Part shown: one piece after another, positions 27,149 through 35,789 of the stretch
Layout of the letters: each line of letters starts with the position of its first letter
How positions within the stretch are numbered: position 1 is the first letter of the stretch
DNA from: Dehalococcoidia bacterium UBA2158
GTDB lineage: Bacteria; Chloroflexota; Dehalococcoidia; Lucifugimonadales; UBA3495
Assembly (NCBI GenBank): GCA_002328185.1
Contig: DCWQ01000038.1
Coordinates: 113,460 to 166,113, forward strand
Length of the DNA: 52,654 nt
Direction: 5' to 3'
Made by a program: the position numbers and the translations under genes
Notes under the pieces: generated by a model
What the model was told of the DNA's origin: nothing
Databases searched by the model: none
The model's input: the letters and a program-made list of their open reading frames with translations, nothing else

Positions 27149-27197
27149 AAAAATCCCCCCTTGGTCTCCCCTTTATAGGGGGAGTCGGGTGGATTTT
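27149..27197. repeat. Imperfect inverted repeat after the dehydrogenase gene
   Basis: AAAATCCCCCCTTGGTCTCC and GGAGTCGGGTGGATTTT form an imperfect stem around CCTTTATAGG. It may terminate transcription, and it resembles common extragenic AAATCCCCC repeats. Confidence 0.4.
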
Positions 27198-27232
27198 CGA
27201 TGCCTAAAGATAAGTCATTCCAAACACCTGTG

Positions 27233-27258
27233 GTTCGACAGGCTCACCATGAGCGGGC
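27233..27258. repeat. Short extragenic repeat of the TTCGACAGGCTCA type
   Basis: GTTCGACAGGCTCACCATGA followed by GCGG is a relative of the repeat at 8378-8402 in opposite orientation. Confidence 0.5.
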
Positions 27259-27306
27259 GTTCACCGAAGCTAGGTTACTCGTCCAAAAATACGCAGTTGT
27301 ACTGCC

Positions 27307-28485
27307 CTAGCACTCGCCCATTTGCATTAGCCGGCCTTCGCGCCAGCCTACTTGGCCGGCCCTGACGGTTAGGTAGGTGTCCAGGCGGACCTTGCCGTCC
27401 TGGGAGTGCCCGGCCGAGTCGATCCACTTGAAGGCACCTTCCCGCATGTCGAACACGGCGGCGTCACCGCTCATGCCGACGGCCAGGGAGCCGATGGTGT
27501 CACCCAAGTCCAATACTTTGGCGGGGGTGCTGGTGCTGGCGGTGATGGCGTCGTTGAGAGGCATGCCCATAGCGTGGAACTTGCTCACCAGGTCATTCAT
27601 CTTGTAGACAGTGCGGTCCGGCGGCGGATTGTGGATGTCGGTGCTGATGGTGTGGGGGAACAGCCCCTGCTGCATCGCGGCCTGGGCAACCTCCACGTCG
27701 CAGTGGACTCCCGCGTGGGCCACGTCCATGATCACTCCGCGGCCCACGGCCTCTTTTACTTGGGGCTTAATCTTGAGGTTCCGGTCCAGGATATTCTCGG
27801 GCAGGCCATTAAAAGCGTGGGTGCTAATGTCGCCGGGGCCCAGAAATTCAAGGACGTCGGATAGCGCGATGGGAGTGCCGGAGACATGGACCATCAAGCG
27901 GGTGCCGGACTGGTCGGCCACGGCTCGGGCGGCCCGCATGGCTTCGTGCGCGTTCCAGGCGGCAACCGCGTTGAAATGCATCCGGACTTTGACGCCTAAG
28001 CAGAAACCAGGATTGTTCTTGATGGCGTCGGAGGTCGCGTCAACGTCGATCATCCGCATGTCGTGGAGGCCACCCAGCAGCAGGCGGTTGTTGGCCAGGC
28101 CGACTCCGCTGACGTGCAGGAAAGCCAGCAGACGAGTGCGGTGGGCTGGGAACACGTAGTCCCGCATGGCCTCGTAGTTGATGAAACCCGCGCTTCCCGC
28201 ATCGATGCCGGTGGTGGTGCCCGAAGACAGGCAGATCTCATCGGGATGGACGGCGGTGGGGTTGCCGCCGTGGTAGAAATGCCCGTGAAGGTCGATCAGG
28301 CCGGGGGTAATCAGTTTGCCGGTGACGTCCACCGAGTTGGCCGCTTTGGCGGCGTCGATTCGTTCGGCAACCTCGGCCACTAGGCCGTCTTTGAAGGCTA
28401 TGTCCCGGCGTCCGTCGATGCCTTGGGCTGGGTCCAGTACGTTTCCACCGGTGAGCAATAGGTCATAGGCGGATGCGGTGGTCAT
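27307..28485 (-). CDS. Amidohydrolase/deacetylase family metallohydrolase (EF_0837-like)
   Basis: This 392-aa amidohydrolase-superfamily enzyme has the first metal pair HGHFYH (His67 and His69), then GVKVRMHF, MVHVSGTP, STHAFNG and STDIHNPP, which supply the lysine, histidine and aspartate positions of a dihydroorotase-like binuclear site. Characterised relatives deacetylate acetylated alpha-hydroxy acids; the true substrate here is unknown. It is the last of four reverse-strand genes. Confidence 0.85.
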   Translation of the reverse strand: MTTASAYDLLLTGGNVLDPAQGIDGRRDIAFKDGLVAEVAERIDAAKAANSVDVTGKLITPGLIDLHGHFYHGGNPTAVHPDEICLSSGTTTGIDAGSAGFINYEAMRDYVFPAHRTRLLAFLHVSGVGLANNRLLLGGLHDMRMIDVDATSDAIKNNPGFCLGVKVRMHFNAVAAWNAHEAMRAARAVADQSGTRLMVHVSGTPIALSDVLEFLGPGDISTHAFNGLPENILDRNLKIKPQVKEAVGRGVIMDVAHAGVHCDVEVAQAAMQQGLFPHTISTDIHNPPPDRTVYKMNDLVSKFHAMGMPLNDAITASTSTPAKVLDLGDTIGSLAVGMSGDAAVFDMREGAFKWIDSAGHSQDGKVRLDTYLTVRAGQVGWREGRLMQMGEC

Positions 28486-28516
28486 TGGGTCTCCTCTGAC
28501 GTGATTCTATTAATGG

Positions 28517-29014
28517 TTATTCTGAGGTGTTGCCGACTTCCCCAGCGTTGTCAGCCTCCCAGCCCAGCTCCACGTTGGGTTCCGGGGTCTCGGTGTATTC
28601 GATACGCCTGAGTCGTGGGTACACCTGGGTCTTGGGGAATTCCAAGTCTTCGTCGGTGATCTCGTTGGATTCTTCCAGGTCGCTGATACCCCATTTTTCG
28701 ATGGCCTCGTCCATCATCTTTTGGACAACTTGCGGCGAGCGTCCTTCCAGGCGTCCCAGATGATAGGCAAGGGTAACGGCCAATTGGTTCTGGGTGATCT
28801 GCTCAAAGGCGTCATCGGCCTTCAGGTCGTTGGGCATCCCGCCGGCCTGCTCCAGGAGATCGTCCAGCACCTGGCCCATGATATCGGTCAGGCCGCCCAG
28901 TTCGATCTCGTGCATGTAGCCGGTTAGTATATCGGTCAACTCGACGACGCCCTCATCGGGCAGCACGCCGTATACCTCTTCAGGTATGTGTTCATGGTTA
29001 TGTTCAGTAGTCAC
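28517..29014 (-). CDS. Acidic protein of unknown function
   Basis: This 165-aa protein is strongly acidic, starts with a His/Glu-rich stretch and is mostly predicted helix, with no membrane segment or known motif. It lies 55 bp from the site-2 protease gene and 31 bp from the amidohydrolase gene, so it is probably co-transcribed. I recognise no family; its position suggests a partner or substrate of one neighbour, but this is a guess. Confidence 0.6.
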   Translation of the reverse strand: MTTEHNHEHIPEEVYGVLPDEGVVELTDILTGYMHEIELGGLTDIMGQVLDDLLEQAGGMPNDLKADDAFEQITQNQLAVTLAYHLGRLEGRSPQVVQKMMDEAIEKWGISDLEESNEITDEDLEFPKTQVYPRLRRIEYTETPEPNVELGWEADNAGEVGNTSE

Positions 29015-29069
29015 GGCAATGATTCTCCCAGTCAGGAGTGGGCAAAAATTAGTTTATCACGCGTGTCGT

Positions 29070-29771
29070 TCAGTAGCCGGTTGCCGCGGTCGTAAGTGTC
29101 CTCACAACCGGGCCGATGATCCCCCACAGGACTCCAAAGCCCAGCGCAAAATCGATCATGATGATGGCCACCAGCAGCCCCGGTCCGCTGCGCTGCAACT
29201 TGGCGTAGGCGACGGTGTGTTCCCTTGGGACGAAACCGGCCAGGACCCTAGAGCCGTCCAGCGGGGCCAGGGGCAACAGATTGAATACCCCCAGCAGAAG
29301 ATTGAAGAAGATGACTAGAACCAGGATGTCGGCGATGCCGTCGCTGAGGCCGCCGGTCATCACGTGGGCCACGCGGTCCAAGGAAAGGGACACAGGAACC
29401 AGTGCCCCTGTCTTGAACGGGATGGCCAGGATGAACGCAAACATCAGGTTGGAAAGCGGTCCGGCAGCGGCCACCAAGGCAGTGTCGGTATGTCCGCGGG
29501 ATAGTTGCGAAGGGTCGACCGGGACCGGCTTTCCCCAGCCGAATCCGGCGATGAACATCATGAGCGCGCCGCCGAGATCAAGGTGGCGCATGGGGTTGAG
29601 GCTCAGGCGGCCCAGGCGGCGGGCCGTTTTATCGCCCAAACTGTTGGCCACGAGGGCGTGGCTAAATTCATGGATAGTGACCGCGGTGACCAGGGCGAAT
29701 ACAATCAGGACCGTCAGGCGGAAAAAGCCGGACGGGTCGTCCGCCAGTAGGTCGTAGGAACCCAGAAGCAT
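29070..29771 (-). CDS. Site-2 protease family (M50) membrane metallopeptidase
   Basis: This 233-aa protein has the zinc motif HEFSH at residues 34-38 within a membrane helix and a second ligand in NLLPLAPLDG near residue 184. About five to six hydrophobic helices are visible, and no PDZ domain. Such short site-2 proteases cut membrane-anchored regulators inside the bilayer. No anti-sigma or membrane-bound transcription-factor gene is adjacent, so the target is unknown. Confidence 0.88.
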   Translation of the reverse strand: MLLGSYDLLADDPSGFFRLTVLIVFALVTAVTIHEFSHALVANSLGDKTARRLGRLSLNPMRHLDLGGALMMFIAGFGWGKPVPVDPSQLSRGHTDTALVAAAGPLSNLMFAFILAIPFKTGALVPVSLSLDRVAHVMTGGLSDGIADILVLVIFFNLLLGVFNLLPLAPLDGSRVLAGFVPREHTVAYAKLQRSGPGLLVAIIMIDFALGFGVLWGIIGPVVRTLTTAATGY

Positions 29772-29845
29772 GCGTTAAGCCGCCTCTCTAAGCCGGGTCA
29801 TGGGGCTGGCTCCTTGTCGTCGTCCTCGTCGGGCTAGGGGGCCGG

Positions 29846-30622
29846 CTACTCGTCGTCGTCCTCATCAGGTTCTGGGGCTGCCTCCTCCCTCTGGGAAGAG
29901 TAGGCCACGCCGGGGAGAATGGCATTCGCGCGGCTGGTTTTCTCCGAGCCGGGCTTGGGCATTTCCATCAGCGATTTTTTCAGGGATTCCAAGGCTTCCT
30001 TGCCGGCGGAAACGTCCAGCACCAGGCCGTTGATGCCAGCGGTGCGCAGGACTTTTAGGTCCTCGGCAGTGGGAAGTTCGGTAATCTCGGCTAATAGGTG
30101 CTTGCCCAGGCGTCCACTGATGCGCGCCACCGTGGCCAGGTCGTCCAGGGTCCACGACGAGGGTGCCCCTGAAAGGGGGAATATTACGGCGTCCACGGGC
30201 AGCGCGTTGATGTCACGCAGGTCTTCGATGTCGATGTCAGCTTCGATGCACAGCACCTTGGCCGAGTCCTCGGAGGAAACGACGCCCATGGCGGTGCCCT
30301 TTAGTTGGAAGGCCAGCACTCCGCTGCCCTCTTTCTCGTAGGCTTTGGCGTCGTCGGTGCTCAGCGAATCTGTCCTGATGCCCCAGATGGTATCGGACAG
30401 GGCGTCTTTCAATTCGCCGGCTTGGGCCGGACCGCTCAAACCGGAGAGGATTATCCCGTCGGGGGAGACCCCGGTGGCGGTGGCGGCGCCCGCTTTATGC
30501 CTGCCGGAGATCTGTACTACGAGAGCTAGTCCGGGGGTTTTCTCGGACCTGGCGGGTCCGAAGCCCATGCGGGCCGGAGCGCCTTCGATTATCTCTTCCA
30601 GACGGTCAATAAACTTACTCAT
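29846..30622 (-). CDS. Conserved-looking protein of unknown function, 258 aa
   Basis: The protein alternates predicted strands and helices. Its second half (VDAVIFPLSG, LLAEITELPTAEDLKVL, INGLVLDVSAG) looks like part of a beta/alpha barrel that could bind a phosphate or cofactor. The tail after about residue 225 is low-complexity and ends in a run of acidic residues. No signal peptide is visible. It is the first gene of the operon with the site-2 protease and acidic protein. I do not recognise a named family. Confidence 0.6.
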   Translation of the reverse strand: MSKFIDRLEEIIEGAPARMGFGPARSEKTPGLALVVQISGRHKAGAATATGVSPDGIILSGLSGPAQAGELKDALSDTIWGIRTDSLSTDDAKAYEKEGSGVLAFQLKGTAMGVVSSEDSAKVLCIEADIDIEDLRDINALPVDAVIFPLSGAPSSWTLDDLATVARISGRLGKHLLAEITELPTAEDLKVLRTAGINGLVLDVSAGKEALESLKKSLMEMPKPGSEKTSRANAILPGVAYSSQREEAAPEPDEDDDE

Positions 30623-30794
30623 CTAAACCAGTCCCTATTGTTTTGGCAGCCCAGTCGCAAGACTAGGTGTGATTTGATCTAAGCCAGAGCGGCGCCCGAG
30701 ACGCAAGATTGCGGCGTAATCGCGCTCTTGGCTGATTATACTCCATAGCCAATTCCATCGGCACTCCTAAGAGGAGTTTGGTATTGGCCTCTCC

Positions 30795-30959
30795 CTAGTC
30801 CTCGGGGACCGATATGCGGTAACGGGGAGTCTCGGTGCCCAAAAAGCTCGTAGTGGCTGAGTCGTCATCTCCGGCCCCCGCTGCCTCATTGGTGCTGATC
30901 GGCACCAATGAGGCAGCGAATACCAGAAGCGCCACTTTCCGTTTGGAAAGGAGTCGCAT
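30795..30959 (-). CDS. 54-aa putative secreted peptide
   Basis: An ATG at 30959 preceded by GGGAGG opens a frame with a classic signal peptide: the basic start MRLLSKRK, a hydrophobic core to about residue 20, and an Ala-rich cleavage region near AAGAG. The mature part would be about 25 residues with a DDDS stretch. The coding sequence contains a perfect 16-bp inverted repeat (30880-30895 with 30902-30917). The strong ribosome site argues that it is real; the short length keeps it uncertain. Confidence 0.5.
   Translation of the reverse strand: MRLLSKRKVALLVFAASLVPISTNEAAGAGDDDSATTSFLGTETPRYRISVPED
30880..30917. repeat. Perfect 16-bp stem-loop inside the 54-aa gene
   Basis: GCTGCCTCATTGGTGC pairs exactly with GCACCAATGAGGCAGC across a 6-nt loop. 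It lies over the signal-peptide end and cleavage region of the small secreted peptide. Confidence 0.7.
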
Positions 30960-31128
30960 AAGCACCTCCCTATACTCACTAGGTCTTGATGGAACCCGAA
31001 CAATCAAGTACGACCAGATTACCGTAATCAGGATGAAAAAAGGGTTGCCACTGAGCACCAATTACCCCGCGATTCGGCCCCAATCCGTGCAGGCGTTTCT
31101 GATGCAATCAAGGTTCTCACGCCTGTCG

Positions 31129-31158
31129 TTGCTCCGTTTCATCGGCTTACCGTATAAT
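31129..31158 (+). promoter_or_regulatory. Candidate promoter of coaX-coaBC
   Basis: TTGCTC at 31129-31134 and TATAAT at 31153-31158 are 18 bp apart, 44 bp upstream of the chosen coaX start. Confidence 0.5.
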
Positions 31159-31201
31159 TGGGCGCACATCATATCGTGTGGAATCCGGTGATATTCAAGA
31201 G

Positions 31202-31987
31202 ATGCTTCTAGGTGTAGACATAGGCAACAGCATGATCAACCTCGGCGTTTTCGAAGGGGAACGCTTGGTGGCCAACCTGCGCGTCTCCACGGACGCGAGA
31301 AAGTCTGCCGACGAGTACGGACTTACTCTCAGGGACTTGCTGGTGCTGAACGGCATCGACCCGTCGGGCATCAACGATGTCTGCATGTGCAGCGTCGTGC
31401 CACCCCTGACTGGCATCTTCGAAGAGCTGATCCAGACCTACTTCAAGGTCAACCCTCTCACGGTCACTGCGGGCGTCAAGACCGGCCTCCAGATCAACTA
31501 CGATAACCCGCGCGACGTGGGAGCTGACCGCATCGTCGACGCAGTGGCCGCCATCGAACTCTACGGCCAGCCAACAATCATCGTGGACTTTGGCACCGCT
31601 ACGGTCTTTGACGCCGTTTCAAGGGACGGCGTCTATCAGGGTGGGGCAATCTCGCCGGGAATGAACGTGGCAGCCGAGGCCCTATACCTGAACACATCCC
31701 AATTGCGCCGGGTGGAACTGGTGGCGCCGGAATCACCCATCGGCCAGAACACCACCGAGGCTTTGCAATCGGGCTTGGTGTTGGGCTACGCCGGCCTGGT
31801 GACAGGCATGGTAGCCCGCTTCAAGAATGAACTGGGGGAAGACACCAAGGTGGTAGGCACTGGGGGACTTGCGGACACCATGGCCAAAGTCGCCGATGTT
31901 TTCGACGCCATCAACCCCGACTTGACCTTGATCGGGCTGAGACTGATCTACGCCAAGAACCAGCCGCCCCCCAAGATGTTGGACTGA
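31202..31987 (+). CDS. coaX: Type III pantothenate kinase
   Basis: The 261-aa protein starts LLGVDIGNSMINLGVF, the ASKHA-fold phosphate-1 loop. It continues with NPRDVGADRIVDAVAA, IVDFGTATVFD and GGAISPGMNVAAEAL, the family's pantothenate and nucleotide sites. It phosphorylates pantothenate in coenzyme A synthesis. I choose ATG 31202 to match the family N-terminus; a GTG at 31178 would add eight residues. It is followed after four bases by coaBC. Confidence 0.93.
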   Translation: MLLGVDIGNSMINLGVFEGERLVANLRVSTDARKSADEYGLTLRDLLVLNGIDPSGINDVCMCSVVPPLTGIFEELIQTYFKVNPLTVTAGVKTGLQINYDNPRDVGADRIVDAVAAIELYGQPTIIVDFGTATVFDAVSRDGVYQGGAISPGMNVAAEALYLNTSQLRRVELVAPESPIGQNTTEALQSGLVLGYAGLVTGMVARFKNELGEDTKVVGTGGLADTMAKVADVFDAINPDLTLIGLRLIYAKNQPPPKMLD

Positions 31988-31991
31988 TCTG

Positions 31992-33188
31992 ATGGCCGGA
32001 CCTCTAGCTGAAAAACACGTAGTCCTGGGCGTCACCGGGAGCATCGCCTGCTACAAGGCGTTGGACCTGGCCAGTAAGCTAGTGCAGGCCGGGGCTCTGG
32101 TGGACATCATAATGAGTTACGGGGCCACCCAGTTCGTCACGCCCCTGGCCTTCCGCAGCATTACCCACCGGGCGGTGGTGACCGACCAATTCAATCCCGA
32201 CTCCGAGTACAGCGTTGAGCATGTTGCCCTGGCCCAGCAGGCCGACGTCGTGGTTGTCGCACCGGCCACGGTCCACTGCATCGCCAAGCTGGCCCTGGGC
32301 CTGGCCGACGACCCATTGACCACCACGATCGTGGCCGCCAAGTGCCCGCTGGTGGTCGCCCCAGCCATGGACGGCAACATGTACGACCACCCGGCCACCC
32401 AGGCCAACCTGGCCACTCTGAAAGAACGGGGCGTGGTCATCGCCGGCCCCGGCACTGGAAGGCTGGCCTCGGGCCTGTCCGGCATTGGCCGGTTGCTAGA
32501 GACCCCGGAACTGTTGGGCCACATCTCCTACGCCATGGGCAAGGACGGCGACCTGGCGGGAAGGACTGTCGTGATCAGCGCCGGGGGCACCATGGAGCCC
32601 TTAGACCCAGTGCGTGTGATAACCAACCACTCTTCGGGCAAGATGGGCTATGCGGTGGCCGAAGCCGCCCGCGACCGGGGAGCCGACGTGGTGCTGGTCA
32701 CCGCCCCAACCAGCCTGGCCGATCCCGCCCTGGTAAAGATGGTGCAGGTGCGCACAGCGGAGCAGATGGGCGAGGCGATCCAAGAACATGTCAAAAATGC
32801 GGACGCTCTGGTCATGGCCGCCGCCGTTGCCGATTACAAACCGGCAACCTCCGCCGACCAGAAGATTAAAAAGTCCGAGGACGACCTGAACATCTCCCTA
32901 GCCAAGACCGAGGACATCCTCAAGTCGGCGAAGGGTAACTTCGTCCGGGTGGGATTCGCCGCCGAGAGCGAAAACCTGGTGGAGAACGCCAAGGCCAAGG
33001 TGGGCAGCAAGAAACTGGACCTGATCGCCGCCAACGACATTACCGCCGACGGCAGCGGCTTCGGCTCCAACACGAACCAAGTCACCCTCATCGATCGGGA
33101 CCTGACAGTTGAAGAACTCCCCTTGCTGACCAAGTACGACGTCGGCAACCGGATACTCGACCGGGTGAAAGAGTTGTTTCGGGATTAG
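31992..33188 (+). CDS. coaBC: Bifunctional phosphopantothenoylcysteine decarboxylase/synthetase
   Basis: This 398-aa protein has the flavin-binding CoaC domain (residues 1-185, GVTGSIACYKALDL, His77 in SVEHVAL) and the CoaB ligase domain (190-398, SAGGTMEPLDPVRVITNHSSGKMG; MAAAVADYKP; KIKK). It makes 4'-phosphopantetheine with CoaX in one operon. The substrate-binding PAMN motif of most CoaC proteins is PAMD (residues 124-127) here, an Asn-to-Asp change with unknown effect. Confidence 0.95.
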   Translation: MAGPLAEKHVVLGVTGSIACYKALDLASKLVQAGALVDIIMSYGATQFVTPLAFRSITHRAVVTDQFNPDSEYSVEHVALAQQADVVVVAPATVHCIAKLALGLADDPLTTTIVAAKCPLVVAPAMDGNMYDHPATQANLATLKERGVVIAGPGTGRLASGLSGIGRLLETPELLGHISYAMGKDGDLAGRTVVISAGGTMEPLDPVRVITNHSSGKMGYAVAEAARDRGADVVLVTAPTSLADPALVKMVQVRTAEQMGEAIQEHVKNADALVMAAAVADYKPATSADQKIKKSEDDLNISLAKTEDILKSAKGNFVRVGFAAESENLVENAKAKVGSKKLDLIAANDITADGSGFGSNTNQVTLIDRDLTVEELPLLTKYDVGNRILDRVKELFRD

Positions 33189-33219
33189 CGTCTGCCGACA
33201 AAGCTGAATAGAAGAAGAT

Positions 33220-33575
33220 ATGTCTGACGTCTTATTAGGAAGCGTAAGGGCCTTTATCATGGCCCTTATACTCGGATATTTGGTCTGGATCGGACGACGC
33301 GTGGCGCTCAATCTGCAAAAGGATTGATTGCAGATTGTGGCCGGCCTCACTCTGGTGCTCTTTGGAAGCCTCATCGACATAACCGACCACTATTAATGCC
33401 TGAATCGCTACGTGGTAATTGGCGACACCGTAACTGAGGCTTTGCGGGAGAAGGTCGGTGGCTTCCTTCTCGGATTCAGCCTGATCCTCACGGGTTTCTT
33501 ACATTGGCTTCCCCTCGTAGCCGCGGTCCGTAAGAACCAAGAAGACCTACTGAAGTACAACGAGGTTGGTTTTTT
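33220..33575 (+). pseudogene. Decayed N-terminal membrane region of a sensor protein
   Basis: One continuous frame reads an N-terminal helix (MSDVLLGSVRAFIMALILGY), a TGA at 33325-33327, a second helix (LQIVAGLTLVLFGSLIDITD), a TAA at 33394-33396, then NRYVVIGDTVTEALREKVGG, a third helix and RKNQEDLLKYNE. That order, with a hydrophobic segment followed by an IGDT loop and a linker into a signalling helix, resembles membrane sensor input regions of histidine kinases or PAS/GGDEF proteins. Two in-frame stops and a missing C-terminal part, cut where LLM 3 begins on the other strand, indicate a pseudogene. Confidence 0.6.
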
Positions 33576-33587
33576 GTTGGCCGCCGG

Positions 33588-34454
33588 CTACCCCGACACC
33601 GTCTCTTTAAATCGTTTAATGGCTTCTATGTGTTGGTCGGGGCCCTTTAGGCCGGCTTTCATGGTGTTTACTGATAGGTGGGTGGCGCCGACTTCGTCCC
33701 AGGCGGCGGCAATCTTCTCCCAGGTGCTCTGGTCGTCGGTGGCGTAGGATACGCGGCCTTCGATGCCGATGGACTTGGGGTCGCGGCCGGCCTTGGTTGC
33801 GACTTCACGCATCTGGCCGAGCTTCTCCTGTCCGGTGCTGTCTGGCTGGAACTGGGGGAACCAGCCGTCGGCCATCTTGCCGATGCGTTGGATCACCCGG
33901 TCCTCGCCTCCGCCCAGCCAGATGGGGATGGGCCGCTGCACCGGCAGGGGATTGATGCCGGCGTTGGTTACTTTGTGGTACCGGCCGTCGAAGTTCACCG
34001 ACTCTTGAGTCCATAAGAGACGCAGCAGTTCGATCTGCTCTTCGCTGCGGCGACCCCTGTTGGAAAAGCTCTGCCCCAGACCCTCATACTCGACCTCATT
34101 CCAACCGATGCCGATGCCCAGGCGCAGGCGGCCTCCGGTCAGAACGTCAACCTCGGCAGCCTGTTTGGCCACCAGGCCGGTCTGGCGTTGCCCCAGGATC
34201 AGCACGCCAGTGGTGAACTCAATCTTCTCGGTGATAGCGCCCAGGTAACCAAACATCACGAAGGGTTCGTGGAACATGTCGTCTTTGTTGTATGGCCGGT
34301 CCCAGCCGCTCCTCTTAGTCTGGTCGGCGCCCAACACGTGGTCAAAGACCAATATGTGCTCGTATCCCAGGTCCTCGGCTGCCTGGGCGAAATCTTTAAC
34401 AGCAGAGGGGTCTGCTCCGATCTCCGTCTGGGGGAATATCGCACCTAGTCGCAT
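33588..34454 (-). CDS. LLM class F420-dependent oxidoreductase 3
   Basis: This 288-aa TIM-barrel protein begins RLGAIFPQTEIG and has DLGYEHILVFDHV, a GVLILGQRQTGLVAKQAAEVD block and LGIGIGWNEVEYEGL, typical of the F420-dependent LLM subgroup. The reaction is unknown. It is divergent from the acetamidase gene, with a shared promoter region of about 146 bp, so the two may be co-regulated (inference). Confidence 0.85.
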   Translation of the reverse strand: MRLGAIFPQTEIGADPSAVKDFAQAAEDLGYEHILVFDHVLGADQTKRSGWDRPYNKDDMFHEPFVMFGYLGAITEKIEFTTGVLILGQRQTGLVAKQAAEVDVLTGGRLRLGIGIGWNEVEYEGLGQSFSNRGRRSEEQIELLRLLWTQESVNFDGRYHKVTNAGINPLPVQRPIPIWLGGGEDRVIQRIGKMADGWFPQFQPDSTGQEKLGQMREVATKAGRDPKSIGIEGRVSYATDDQSTWEKIAAAWDEVGATHLSVNTMKAGLKGPDQHIEAIKRFKETVSG

Positions 34455-34524
34455 GTTGATCTCCTCTCGTTTATCTCAAATCACGCCCAGTATCAGAGTT
34501 TACCCAGCCTGCGTCAACTATTTG

Positions 34525-34552
34525 TTGGATTTCCCGTCTCTTGGTCTATAAT
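34525..34552 (+). promoter_or_regulatory. Candidate promoter of the acetamidase/formamidase gene
   Basis: TTGGAT at 34525-34530 and TATAAT at 34547-34552 with a 16-bp spacer lie about 50 bp before the start codon. Confidence 0.45.
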
Positions 34553-34600
34553 GCGTGCACTTTCGAGCCGAGTTCCATTAGGCCAATTGAGAGGAGACCG

Positions 34601-35710
34601 ATGAAAAGCATTGAGTTGGATTACTCCAAACGGTGTGGCGACGAGCCTGAGAAAGGCCACAACCGCTGGCACCCGGACATTCCGCCGGTGGTCGAAGCGG
34701 ACCCCGGCGAAGAAGTCCTCATGCAGACCAGACACGCCTTCGACGGTCAGATCACGCCCACTACCATCGCCGACGACCTGTTGGGTACCGACCTTGGCCT
34801 GGTCCATCCTCTGACCGGCCCGGTATTCGTGAAGGGCGCCGAGCCGGGCGACCTGTTGGAAGTGACCATCCAGCGCATCGAGCCGGCACACTGGGGTTTC
34901 ACCAGCATCCTGCCGGGGTTCGGGTTCCTGAGGGACGACTTCACCGAGCCTTATCTGGTCCATTGGGAGATGAATGACGGGTTCGCCCGGTCCAAACAGT
35001 TGCCGGGCGTGGCCGTCCCTGAGGCCTCGTTCATGGGGACAATCGGAGTTGCCCCTTCCCGGGCGCTGCGTCAGGAGATACTGCTCAGGGAAGACGAGTT
35101 GCTGCGCCGGGGAGGAATGGTGGTTGGCCCAACTCCGGCAGGCGCTGTCCCGGCCCAGGAGCCCTTCGCCAGCGAGGGTCTGCGGACCATCCCGCCGCGG
35201 GAGCACGGCGGCAATATGGACATCAAGCAACTCACGGCCGGCACCCGGTTGATGCTGCCTGTGTTCACCGAGGGAGCGCTATTCTCGGCCGGCGACGCCC
35301 ATTACGCCCAGGGCGACTCCGAATGCTGCGGCACTGCCGTGGAGATGGACTGCACGCTGCACGTGAGCTTCCGCCCGCTGAAGGGAGAGGCCGCCCGCCG
35401 GGGCATCCGCTTCCCCATCTTCGAGAGGGACGATTACTTCACCAGCCCCGAGATGGCGGCCCCCAAACGGTTCATCGCCGCCACCGGCATGTGCATCTCC
35501 GCCGACGGCGTGAACCAGTCGGAGGACGGAACGCTGGCGATCCGGAACGCCCTCATGAACATGATCGCATTATTGATGGAACGGGGTTGGTCCAGGGAGC
35601 AGGCCTACTGCATCTGTAGCGTGGCCGTGGACCTGAAAGTGAGCGAGGTAGTGGACGTGCCCAACTTCGTGGTGTCGGCCTTCTTGCCTATGGACATCTT
35701 CAAGGACTAA
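34601..35710 (+). CDS. Acetamidase/formamidase family protein
   Basis: This 369-aa protein belongs to the FmdA/AmdA metal-dependent amidase family. Visible blocks are GPVFVKGAEPGDLLEV, GVAPSR, PPREHGGNMDIKQLTAG, GDAHYAQGDSE and AYCICSVAVDLKVSEVVD. The family hydrolyses short amides to ammonia and acid. The start is ATG 34601 with AGGAG at 34592-34596. The following LLM 4 is on the same strand 79 bp later. Confidence 0.9.
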   Translation: MKSIELDYSKRCGDEPEKGHNRWHPDIPPVVEADPGEEVLMQTRHAFDGQITPTTIADDLLGTDLGLVHPLTGPVFVKGAEPGDLLEVTIQRIEPAHWGFTSILPGFGFLRDDFTEPYLVHWEMNDGFARSKQLPGVAVPEASFMGTIGVAPSRALRQEILLREDELLRRGGMVVGPTPAGAVPAQEPFASEGLRTIPPREHGGNMDIKQLTAGTRLMLPVFTEGALFSAGDAHYAQGDSECCGTAVEMDCTLHVSFRPLKGEAARRGIRFPIFERDDYFTSPEMAAPKRFIAATGMCISADGVNQSEDGTLAIRNALMNMIALLMERGWSREQAYCICSVAVDLKVSEVVDVPNFVVSAFLPMDIFKD

Positions 35711-35789
35711 CCGGCAGATGCGTTATACTCCCCGAGTCCGGCCACATCCCGGCCAGTCTAGTGGATAAAAAACAACTAGGAGTTTCAAA

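Noticed and set aside
33325..33327. TGA as selenocysteine codon in the sensor-like frame
   Set aside because: A second stop, TAA, follows in the same frame and no SECIS-like hairpin is evident, so decay is simpler.
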